19,392 bases of DNA from an uncultured Anaerolineaceae bacterium (GTDB lineage Bacteria > Chloroflexota > Anaerolineae > Promineifilales > Promineifilaceae): NCBI GenBank assembly GCA_937967805.1, contig CALBTC010000513.1, positions 1-19,392 on the forward strand, given 5' to 3'. Below the pieces are notes generated by a model, which saw nothing but the letters and a program-made list of their open reading frames with translations, ran no database searches and was not told where the DNA came from. The position numbers were made by a program, and so were the translations under genes. This document shows, piece by piece, positions 1-6,069 of the stretch; the stretch's first letter is position 1; every line of letters begins with the position of its first letter.

Positions 1-257
1 TGCCGGAATACATTGTGCTGCTGGCCTACGAGCAGCAAATCGCCTGGTTTGTCCTACGTGACGGCGTGTATGAACCGCAGCAGGCCGGCGAGCGCGGCAT
101 TTTGCGCAGCGAAACCTTTCCCGGCCTCTGGCTGGAAGCAAAGGCGCTGCTAGAAGGTAATATGGCTACCGTGCTGGCCGTACTGCAGGAAGGATTGAAG
201 TCAAGGGAACACGCGGATTTTGTGCAACAACTGCATGCCAAGCTGAAAAGTTCATAG
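1..257 (+). CDS. Uma2 family endonuclease-like protein, C-terminal part
   Basis: The reading frame is open from the left edge (codons begin at base 3) and stops at TAG 255-257, so only the last ~85 residues are seen. The visible part runs PEYIVLLAYEQQ, then a short strand and RDGVYEP, then GILRSETFPGLWLEAKALL. This matches the end of the Uma2 (DUF820) fold: an EYWIVDPE-like strand, a DGxY turn, and the S-x-x-FPGLWL strand. The tail with LAVLQEGLKSREHADFVQQL is a helical extension common in these proteins. Uma2 proteins have a PD-(D/E)xK-like core and occur in many copies in cyanobacteria and Chloroflexota, mostly without known function. The catalytic residues lie upstream of the window, so activity cannot be judged. 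The last six bases overlap the end of the convergent pabBC gene. The GTG at 15 is an internal codon. Confidence 0.75.
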   Translation, partial: PEYIVLLAYEQQIAWFVLRDGVYEPQQAGERGILRSETFPGLWLEAKALLEGNMATVLAVLQEGLKSREHADFVQQLHAKLKSS

Positions 258-2051
258 TGCTTTAACGGCCGTTCCCCACCCCCTAACCGAATTCAGCAAA
301 TAAATTCCCTCACACCGCTCCAAATCAGCAAGGTACAGAACTTTTTCGCGCAAGGGTAAGCCGCCAGGGTTTTGCCAACCTTGAGAGTTTTTGAGCAGGT
401 AGCTGCGGAACGTGCCGCCTAGAAGGCCAGATTCAATGGGTGGCGTCACCAATTCGCCATTTAGCAGCAGGGCGATGTTGGCACTGCCTGCCTCCGTCAG
501 TTCGCCGCGCTCATTGTACAGGATCACCTCGTCGCACTCCGGGCGGGAAGCGCGGGCTGTGTCATACAACTCGCGGCGGGTGGTTTTATGGTACAGCCAG
601 ACGGTTTGCGAATCGATTGGCTCCATTGCCAGCCCGACCCGCACCGGCTGGGGCAGCGCCCCTACGCTCAGCAGAACAGTTTGCAGCGTAAAGGTGCCGT
701 CTTGCGCCAAAAGCAGACGCACTTTGACTGGCTCAGTGAAGGTTTTGGTCAGTGCGTTGAGTTCAGTGAGTACGGCCGTTTCCTCCCACTCAATCCCAAA
801 ATATTCGGCCGAACTGCGCAGCCGCGCCACATGCTCATCCAGCAAAAAGATGCCCCCCTCTGGCTGCCACAGCATCGTTTCGATCAGTTGGAAAGACGGC
901 CGTTTTTCCGTCAGCACTTTTGATTTCACCCGGCACTCCTCATACTCATCCGCCGCCACCGAATCCCAGACGATGCCGCTGCCCACGCCGTATGTGGCAC
1001 GCTCTTGCTCCCGGTCCACCAACACGGTGCGAATAGCCACGTTAAACTGCGCCTGGCCATCGGGGCCAATGAAGCCAATTGAGCCGGTGTAAATGCCGCG
1101 TGGCTGTGGCTCCAATTCTTTGATGATTTCCATTGTGCCCACCTTGGGCGCGCCGGTGATGGAGGCGCAGGGAAACATGTTGGCCACAATCTGGCTCAGC
1201 GGAGCGCGGGTTTGGGCCTCCACGGTTGAGGTCATTTGCAGCAGCGTGGGGTAGCGCTCCACCTCGAACAGCCTGGGGACGCGTACGCTGCCTACATCGG
1301 CCACTCGCCCCATGTCATTGCGGATCATATCCACGATCATCACGTTTTCCGCCCGGTTTTTCTCCGATTGGGCCAGCCAGGCGATGTTGGCGTTGTCTTG
1401 CGCCAGGGTGAGGCCACGCACGGCCGTTCCCTTCATCGGCTTTGAGTACAGTCGCGTACCGTCCAAACCAAAAAACAGCTCCGGTGAGGCCGAACAAATG
1501 GCAAAACGGCCAATGTCCAGGTATGCAGCATAGTTAGCCTGCTGCGCCGCCACCAATTCACCGAAATAAGCCAGCGGCTCCCCGGCAAAGCTGGCGTGCT
1601 GGGGAAAGGTGTAATTCACCTGGTAGGTATCCCCAGCCGCGATGTGGTCCTTGATTTGCTGGATGGCAGTATCGTAGTCGGTGCGACTGATGGCGGGCTG
1701 CCAATCGCCTACGGTTGGAGATTGGAGATTAGAGATTAGAGATTGCTCAATCTCCAATCTCCAATCCTTCGTCAGGCTCAGGACAGGTTCTCTAATCTCC
1801 TCGAATGCTTCAAACAAGCCAAACCACAGCAGCGGCAGCCCGTCCAATGGCGCATGAACGGCCAGATCAAATGCGGCGGCCGCTTCATAAGTCATAAATC
1901 CAGCAGCGTAGAGATTTTCGGCCCGAACGGCCGTTTCCAACTCAACCAACGCGGGTAAAACTTCTTGGGGAGATACGGCCGTTACCACCCGCAACGGCTC
2001 TTGAAACCTGCGCCAGAAACGGCCGTGTTGCAGTAAAACAGTGGGGGACAT
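252..2051 (-). CDS. pabBC: Aminodeoxychorismate synthase component I fused to aminodeoxychorismate lyase (PabB-PabC)
   Basis: A 599-residue fusion that should take chorismate through aminodeoxychorismate to p-aminobenzoate, the folate precursor, in the cytoplasm. Residues ~1-80 are the N-terminal PabB part. Residues ~120-380 are the chorismate-binding domain, with SASPELFF (187-194), PMKGTA (205-210), IVDMIRNDMGRV (239-250) and SITGAPK (297-303). K207 of the PMKGT motif is the lysine that distinguishes PabB from TrpE-type enzymes. Residues ~385-599 are a fold-type IV PLP lyase (PabC): K489 in YHKTTRRELYD is the probable PLP lysine, followed by GELTEAGSAN and GLLGGTFRSYLL. Length and domain order are normal for this fusion. 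The glutamine amidotransferase subunit (PabA) is not in the window. Residues ~84-113 are encoded by a dispersed repeat (separate entry). ATG 2051 has no strong ribosome site. The gene's end overlaps the Uma2 gene by 6 bases. Confidence 0.93.
   Translation of the reverse strand: MSPTVLLQHGRFWRRFQEPLRVVTAVSPQEVLPALVELETAVRAENLYAAGFMTYEAAAAFDLAVHAPLDGLPLLWFGLFEAFEEIREPVLSLTKDWRLEIEQSLISNLQSPTVGDWQPAISRTDYDTAIQQIKDHIAAGDTYQVNYTFPQHASFAGEPLAYFGELVAAQQANYAAYLDIGRFAICSASPELFFGLDGTRLYSKPMKGTAVRGLTLAQDNANIAWLAQSEKNRAENVMIVDMIRNDMGRVADVGSVRVPRLFEVERYPTLLQMTSTVEAQTRAPLSQIVANMFPCASITGAPKVGTMEIIKELEPQPRGIYTGSIGFIGPDGQAQFNVAIRTVLVDREQERATYGVGSGIVWDSVAADEYEECRVKSKVLTEKRPSFQLIETMLWQPEGGIFLLDEHVARLRSSAEYFGIEWEETAVLTELNALTKTFTEPVKVRLLLAQDGTFTLQTVLLSVGALPQPVRVGLAMEPIDSQTVWLYHKTTRRELYDTARASRPECDEVILYNERGELTEAGSANIALLLNGELVTPPIESGLLGGTFRSYLLKNSQGWQNPGGLPLREKVLYLADLERCEGIYLLNSVRGWGTAVKAL
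1713..1800. repeat. Dispersed palindromic repeat inserted in frame within pabBC
   Basis: Units of GGAGATTGGAGATTAGAGATT type run from about 1716 to 1745 and are answered by the inverted CAATCTCCAATCTCCAATCC at 1748-1767. Next comes CTTCGTCAGGCTCAGGACAGG-like sequence, itself resembling a repeat common in bacterial intergenic DNA, and then TCTCTAATCTCC (1789-1800). The element is read through in pabBC as residues ~84-113 (REPVLSLTKDWRLEIEQSL and onward), without a stop. It falls in the linker before the chorismate-binding domain. Its iterated, noncoding look contrasts sharply with the flanking coding sequence. Confidence 0.8.
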
Positions 2052-2063
2052 TCTTACGGTGAG

Positions 2064-2108
2064 CGGTAATCGGTAATCGGTTTACCGTTCACCGATTACG
2101 GATTACCG
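2064..2108. repeat. Imperfect inverted repeat in the proC-pabBC gap
   Basis: CGGTAATCGGTAATCGG (2064-2080) pairs with CCGATTACGGATTACCG (2092-2108) at 16 of 17 positions, around an 11-base loop. Each arm is itself a tandem pair of an ~8-bp unit. Together with flanking ACGGT/ACCGT bases it fills the 64-base gap. On the minus-strand transcript it would form a hairpin between proC and pabBC. There is no T-run, so it is probably a dispersed element rather than a terminator. Confidence 0.8.
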
Positions 2109-2115
2109 ATAACCG

Positions 2116-2955
2116 TCAACCCTCCGGGTCTTCCTCCGCCTTGCCCTTGCCCAGGGAGACGGAGCGTTCATAGGCGGCCCAGATGCCGCGCGAGATGACG
2201 GTGCGTAAACCGCCTTTTTCCATGTGGTAGAGGGCTGCGGCCGTTGTGCCGCCAGGGGATGTCACCTGGTTGCGCAGCTCGGCAACGTGCTTGCCCGACT
2301 CCATCGCGTAGTTGACCGAGCCAATCATCGTCTGGAAAACAAGCTGCTCGGCAATGCGGCGCGAGAAGCCCAAATGCACACCCGCATCGATCAGCGCCTC
2401 CATCATCATGAAGACGTAGCCCGGTCCGGAACCGCTCAATGCCGTGGCCATGTCCAGATAATCTTCCTCGTCTACGTAAATTTCCTGCCCCAGCGAGGCC
2501 AAAATCGCCTGCGCCTGCTGCTTTTGCACTTCGGTCACCTCCGGCGTGCCGGTCCAGACGGTGATGCCCTGGCCAATTTGGGCCGGTGTGTTGGGCATGG
2601 CTCGGACTACGGCCGCATGAGCCGTCCCGTCTGCCAATTTTTTGATGGGCACGCCGGCCAAAATGGAAAGCAGCAAATCCTGCCGGCGCAGGTGGCCGCG
2701 AATTTCCGGCAAGACGTAAGGCAGCGTTTGCGGCTTGATCGACAGGACCACAATTTGCCCATTTTCAGCCGCTTCCCGATTGTCGCTGATCGTGCTGATG
2801 CCGTACCGATCTTTGAGTTCTTCGCGCCGCTGGCCCCATGGATCGGCAGCTAAAATCTGGTTGGGCAGCACGCTCTTTTGCGCCAGCAGGCCGCGAATCA
2901 TCGCTTCGCCCATCACCCCGCTGCCAATAAATGCAATTGTTTTATCTTCAAACAT
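2116..2955 (-). CDS. proC: Pyrroline-5-carboxylate reductase
   Basis: A 279-residue protein, normal length for ProC, which reduces 1-pyrroline-5-carboxylate to L-proline with NAD(P)H in the cytoplasm as the last step of proline synthesis. The nucleotide-binding glycine motif GSGVMG is at 11-16. MPNTPA is at 120-125, SGSGPGY at 174-180 (usually SGSGPAY), and the family signature VTSPGGTT at 231-238 in the C-terminal helical dimerisation domain. ATG 2955 is supported by GAGGG four bases upstream. The gene lies between the racemase and pabBC genes in the same orientation, but with repeat-filled gaps of 197 and 64 bases, so a shared operon is uncertain. It is the only complete gene here without a copy of ACGGCCGT. 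Confidence 0.96.
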   Translation of the reverse strand: MFEDKTIAFIGSGVMGEAMIRGLLAQKSVLPNQILAADPWGQRREELKDRYGISTISDNREAAENGQIVVLSIKPQTLPYVLPEIRGHLRRQDLLLSILAGVPIKKLADGTAHAAVVRAMPNTPAQIGQGITVWTGTPEVTEVQKQQAQAILASLGQEIYVDEEDYLDMATALSGSGPGYVFMMMEALIDAGVHLGFSRRIAEQLVFQTMIGSVNYAMESGKHVAELRNQVTSPGGTTAAALYHMEKGGLRTVISRGIWAAYERSVSLGKGKAEEDPEG

Positions 2956-2969
2956 AATTCCCTCGGCGT

Positions 2970-3002
2970 AGATTGGTCCAATCTTAAAGATTGGACCAAT
3001 CT
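2970..3002. repeat. Perfect 15-bp inverted repeat upstream of proC (copy 1 of 2)
   Basis: AGATTGGTCCAATCT (2970-2984), spacer TAA, AGATTGGACCAATCT (2988-3002). The arms are exact reverse complements, and each arm is itself palindromic except at its central base. The same element, with spacer TGA, occurs at 7914-7946. This copy sits 15 bases upstream of the proC start codon, just ahead of the ribosome site, so it would form a strong hairpin in the 5' leader if transcription begins further upstream. Confidence 0.9.
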
Positions 3003-3078
3003 AAAATGTAGTTTTGGATTGAATCATCGAATCATAAAGCGCAAATCTAAAAGCGCAAATTAAGCGTCAAAACCAGAA

Positions 3079-3146
3079 TGTCATTCCTACCTTCGCCGGA
3101 ATCCACCCTTTTAAAGAAATGGATACCCGCCTTCGCGGGTATGACA
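3079..3146. repeat. REP-like double hairpin downstream of the racemase gene
   Basis: The element begins TGTCATTCC and ends GGTATGACA, forming an overall inverted repeat. Inside it, ATACCCGC (3123-3130), loop CTTC, GCGGGTAT (3135-3142) is a perfect 8-bp stem. The left half, ATTCCTACCTTCGCCGGAAT, is a weaker version of the same hairpin. This resembles the TGTCATTCCCGC-type extragenic palindromes found in many bacteria. It lies 7 bases past the racemase stop and could stabilise or end that minus-strand transcript, though no T-run follows. The rest of the 197-base gap (3003-3078) is AT-rich, with a short direct repeat of AAAGCGCAAAT and no gene. Confidence 0.8.
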
Positions 3147-3152
3147 CCTACC

Positions 3153-4277
3153 CTATAATGTGAAGGTTTCTTCGCGTAAAGTTACCGCTTTAAGCCGATT
3201 CATATCTACCTCAATGCCCAGGCCTGGCCCTGTAGGGACAGTGATGGTGCTGTCTTCTGCGTTGAGGAAAAACGAAGTGGCGATGTCGTGTTCGTAGTAA
3301 CGGGCGGTGGCGGAGATGTCGCCGGGCAGCGTGAAGCCGGGCAGTGAGGCCAGGGCCAGTTGGGCGGCGCGTCCCACGCCGGTTTCCAACATGCCGCCTA
3401 CCCACAAGCCCAACTCGTGAGCCACGCCCAGATCGTGGATATTACGCGCTTCGGTCCAGCCGCTGACCCGCGCCGGCTTGACGTTGATGATGTCGCACGC
3501 TTGCAAGGCTATGGCCAGGCGGGCATCATCGGCCGAATGAATGCTTTCATCCAGGCAGAGCGGGCTTTTGATTTGCGGCCGTAATTTGCTGTGGTCGTAA
3601 ATGTCTTCGTAGCCCAGCGGCTGCTCAATCATCAGCAGGTCCAGGTCGTCCAGCGCCTGGAAGATGACGGCGTCGTCCAGCGTGTAGGCCGAGTTGGCGT
3701 CGAGCATGATAGGCACGTCTGGGAAGGTGTGGCGCGCCTGCCAGGCCAGCTTCACGTCCCAGCCCGGCTTAATCTTGAGCTTGATACGGCCGTATCCCTC
3801 GTCCAAATGTTTAGCAATGACATCCATTGTCTGGGCAATGCTGGGCTGCGTGCCGATGCTCACGCCAACTTTGACGCGCTCACGCGGCCCTGCCGGATAC
3901 GGTTGGGCCAGCTTCTGGGCAAAAGAAAGGCCATCCCGCTGCGCCGTAACGTCCCAGACCGCCTGCTCCAGCGCCGCCTTGGCCAGCGGGTGGCCGCGCA
4001 CCTTGTTCAGCCAACCGGACAGCTGCTCCGGCTCTTCCAGGTTTTGGCCCAGCACCGTGGGAATGAGAAAGTCGGACAGGATGTGCCAGGCGGTGACGGC
4101 CGTTTCATAACTGTAGCCCGGATCATTGGTGGCCACACACTCGCCCCAGCCAATCAAACCTTCGCTGTGCAAAGCCAAAATCAGCGCGTCCCGCTGCTGC
4201 TGCATGCCAAAGCTGGTGCCAAACGGCGACACCAACGGCATGGAAATGTGATAAAGGTCTATGCGTTCAATCTTCAT
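3153..4277 (-). CDS. menC: Enolase-superfamily o-succinylbenzoate synthase / N-succinylamino acid racemase
   Basis: A 374-residue enolase-superfamily protein of the MenC type-2 (OSBS/NSAR) group. The N-terminal capping domain has MPLVSPFGTSFG (13-24). The barrel carries the catalytic KxK at K166/K168 (RIKLKIKPGWD), metal ligands D193 (LDANSAY), E218 (IEQP) and D243 (LDES), the second catalytic lysine K267 (VKPARVSG), and GGMLETGVGRA (294-304). Spacing fits the well-studied Amycolatopsis OSBS/NSAR. Members of this group make o-succinylbenzoate for menaquinone, racemise N-succinylamino acids, or do both, and sequence alone rarely separates these roles. The upstream GNAT gene favours the racemase role; no other men gene is visible. 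I chose ATG 4277 because family members start near MKIERIDLY. An in-frame ATG at 4361 overlaps the upstream stop (ATGA) but would add 28 residues encoded by a repeat. Confidence 0.88.
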   Translation of the reverse strand: MKIERIDLYHISMPLVSPFGTSFGMQQQRDALILALHSEGLIGWGECVATNDPGYSYETAVTAWHILSDFLIPTVLGQNLEEPEQLSGWLNKVRGHPLAKAALEQAVWDVTAQRDGLSFAQKLAQPYPAGPRERVKVGVSIGTQPSIAQTMDVIAKHLDEGYGRIKLKIKPGWDVKLAWQARHTFPDVPIMLDANSAYTLDDAVIFQALDDLDLLMIEQPLGYEDIYDHSKLRPQIKSPLCLDESIHSADDARLAIALQACDIINVKPARVSGWTEARNIHDLGVAHELGLWVGGMLETGVGRAAQLALASLPGFTLPGDISATARYYEHDIATSFFLNAEDSTITVPTGPGLGIEVDMNRLKAVTLREETFTL

Positions 4278-4357
4278 AGTTTTAGTGGTTAGTTTCTGGT
4301 GGCTAGTGGCCAGTGACGGTTTGCTACTAATCACCAGCCGCTGGCAGCTAGCAACTT
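4278..4357. repeat. Imperfect palindromic repeat between the GNAT and racemase genes
   Basis: The 80-base gap has iterated units like GTGGTTAGTTTCTGGTGGCTAG and GTGGCCAGTG, answered by the inverted ACTAATCACCAGCCGCTGGC and AGCTAGCAAC. It stays open in the racemase frame up to the ATG at 4361. It is best read as a member of the same class of iterated-unit palindromes as the other gaps, not as coding sequence. Confidence 0.6.
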
Positions 4358-5233
4358 TCATGAATCGTTGTGAGTTAGCAGGTAGAAGCTGCGAGAACGG
4401 CCGTCCGCCCCAGGCTGAAACACAAAGTCAGTCACGGCAAAGTTGGCGGCAAAATAATGCTCAAACAGCTGCCGCGTGTGCTGCCGCCACTGTTTGGCCA
4501 ATGCTAAATCGGCTGCCTTGAGCGCCTGAATCTCTGCCGGGATTTCTGCCAACAGCAGGTTATTGTCGCTACGCGCAAATTCTAGCGGCGGGATGGGCAA
4601 GCCACTGTCGTCAAATTGGGCTTCGTTGACGACAACTGCCCCGGCCCCGCGCATGGCGTCCAGAGTCAACGGCCGTCGCTGCTGCGCCACGCGCCCTTCA
4701 ACCCGATTGCTGGTCACCCACCACTCCACGTCAAAGCGGTCGCTGGACAGCCCGGCGTTGCGTCCGGCCATCGGCCCGTGGAAGTCGCGGTAATATTTGT
4801 GGCACACCGCCCCCAGCTTGCCGATGTTGAGACGGCCGTTGCGGCTCTCCAGCGGATCATACGTCCAGGTAATCAGCCGGATACCGTCGCGCAATGCCGC
4901 CTCGCGCTGGGCCAGCTTGAGCTGCGTGCCAATCCCCCGGCTCTGGTATTCGGGCAAGATGCCCATGATCACCGAGTACATTTTTAATCGGGCAGCAGCA
5001 ATTTGGTCGATGCGGTTTGGCGCTTCAATCGTGCCCAATGTTCCCAAAATATACCCCACCAGCCGGTCACCATCGTAGGCGCCTAATGCGGTGCCGCCGT
5101 TGTGCTGCAAGGCATGTACCGTCAAGGGCGGGATGGTTTCGGCAGCTTCCACGCCCCAGGTGGCCATGTGGATTTGGCGCGTTTGTTGATAATCGTCGTG
5201 GCTGGCTAACGGCCGTATTGTAATCTGTGTCAT
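4358..5233 (-). CDS. GNAT superfamily acyltransferase, possible amino acid N-succinyltransferase
   Basis: A 291-residue protein with an N-terminal GNAT fold. ALGAYDGDRLVGYILG (49-64) forms the central strands. MYSVIMGILPEYQSRGIGTQL (85-105) carries the acyl-CoA pyrophosphate-binding Q/R-x-x-G-x-G loop (QSRGIG, 97-102). The later segment TWTYDPLESRNGRLNIGKLG (122-141), then YYRDFHGP and DVEWWV, looks like the COG3375 group of predicted GNAT enzymes. The ~120 C-terminal residues are less conserved. The gene is directly upstream of the OSBS/NSAR gene, 80 bases apart. In Geobacillus a GNAT succinyltransferase is encoded beside NSAR and supplies its N-succinylamino acid substrate, so the same role is inferred here. 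The third partner of that pathway, a desuccinylase, is not in the window. ATG 5233 has only a weak AAAG ribosome site. Confidence 0.82.
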   Translation of the reverse strand: MTQITIRPLASHDDYQQTRQIHMATWGVEAAETIPPLTVHALQHNGGTALGAYDGDRLVGYILGTLGTIEAPNRIDQIAAARLKMYSVIMGILPEYQSRGIGTQLKLAQREAALRDGIRLITWTYDPLESRNGRLNIGKLGAVCHKYYRDFHGPMAGRNAGLSSDRFDVEWWVTSNRVEGRVAQQRRPLTLDAMRGAGAVVVNEAQFDDSGLPIPPLEFARSDNNLLLAEIPAEIQALKAADLALAKQWRQHTRQLFEHYFAANFAVTDFVFQPGADGRSRSFYLLTHNDS

Positions 5234-5244
5234 CTTTTATTTCT

Positions 5245-5310
5245 TTAACCGCGGAGGGCGCAGAGGACGCGGAGAAAAAACTCAGCGCTCTCCGCGTTCT
5301 CCGCGGTGAA
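5245..5310. repeat. Palindromic repeat, CGCGGAG-unit family
   Basis: Left arm TTAACCGCGGAGGGCGCAG with AGGACGCGGAG (5245-5274) pairs with GCTCTCCGCGTTCTCCGCGGTGAA (about 5287-5310). It fills the 84-base gap between the aldolase-like and GNAT genes. The outer end TTAACCGC is shared with the 6001 and 18981 elements although the inner unit differs. A half copy of this family lies at 15406-15428. Confidence 0.85.
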
Positions 5311-5317
5311 TTGTTTT

Positions 5318-5986
5318 TTAGTAACGGCCGTTCTGGGCGCGTTTTTCCTGCCAGCTACCACCATCCTGCCATGCCTGGGTGAAAATTCTGGCCTGGGCGA
5401 TGAGATCGGCCATCGTTTGGTTGTGCCCGGTGAAAAGCGGCGCGCCGATGACCAGCGCCGCTGCACCTGCCTGCCGGTAGCTGTACACTTCTGCAGGATT
5501 TAATTCTGTTTCAACAATGAGGCCCAAATCCGGCTGCACCTGGCGGATGGCGCGGACGTAATCGGACCCACCGGGACCGCCAGTGCGCAGGCGTATGCTG
5601 CCGCAGCCCTTTTGCTGTGCAGCCTGAGCCGCCAGAACGCTAATCACCCCAGGCAAATAGGTCATGCCGCCATTTTGGCAGCCTATCAGCAGTTCATCAT
5701 CCAGTCGGGGGGAGGAGATGTAGTCGATGGGGCTGTTTTGCAGGGAGTGGAGCTGAACGGCCGTTTCCACCCCGCTCACCCCAATCAGCAACTTATCTCC
5801 GGCCCGCCGGCGCAAATCGTGCAGCAGCTGCGGCAGTTCGTCGCCACCAAAAGCCACATCCACCGCCAAAATAGGCGACGCCAGCAGCGCATCGGCAATG
5901 GGCAAAATCGCGGCCAGCGGCAAATCCCACGGCAGCGCCACCACAATGCCCGCTTCCTTTAATCTCTCAATAATCGTCACCTGCAT
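5318..5986 (-). CDS. KDPG/KHG aldolase-fold protein lacking canonical catalytic residues
   Basis: A 222-residue TIM-barrel protein that resembles the 2-keto-3-deoxy-6-phosphogluconate / 4-hydroxy-2-oxoglutarate aldolase family in length and motif order. GIVVALPWDLPLAAILPIADAL (13-34) is the first strand and helix. YISSPRLDDELLIGCQNGG (89-107) matches the family's FIVSP-type segment. TYLPGVISVLAAQAA (109-123) matches the lPGv-T-x-x-E segment. AGAAALVIGAPLF (173-185) matches the phosphate-site strand. The catalytic glutamate position appears to be D43 (ILAVDVAFGG). The Schiff-base lysine position falls in GSIRLRTGGPGG (129-140), where arginine replaces lysine. It may therefore have another activity or a regulatory role. 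I chose ATG 5986; a GTG two codons upstream (5992) is possible. No strong ribosome site is visible. Neighbours give no clear pathway. Confidence 0.7.
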   Translation of the reverse strand: MQVTIIERLKEAGIVVALPWDLPLAAILPIADALLASPILAVDVAFGGDELPQLLHDLRRRAGDKLLIGVSGVETAVQLHSLQNSPIDYISSPRLDDELLIGCQNGGMTYLPGVISVLAAQAAQQKGCGSIRLRTGGPGGSDYVRAIRQVQPDLGLIVETELNPAEVYSYRQAGAAALVIGAPLFTGHNQTMADLIAQARIFTQAWQDGGSWQEKRAQNGRY

Positions 5987-6000
5987 GATCACTACTTTTT

Positions 6001-6069
6001 ACCGCAAAGTGCGCAAAGAACGCAAAGAAATGAAAAAAAGCTTTGCGCACTTTGCGTCCTCTGCGGTTA
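6001..6069. repeat. Palindromic repeat, GCGCAAAG-unit family
   Basis: Left arm ACCGCAAAGTGCGCAAAG with AACGCAAAG (6001-6027), right arm CTTTGCGCACTTTGCGTCC with TCTGCGGTTAA (6041-6069). The right end supplies the TAA stop of the prepilin peptidase gene (6067-6069). This is a wide-spread bacterial repeat style with no established function. Confidence 0.88.

Noticed and set aside
3123..3142. Rho-independent terminator after the racemase gene
   Set aside because: The stem is strong but no T-run follows on the minus strand, and its ends match a REP-type element; kept as a repeat.
3591..4292. Plus-strand open frame opposite the racemase gene
   Set aside because: The minus strand carries all enolase-superfamily catalytic residues; the plus product has no recognisable motif and no ribosome site.
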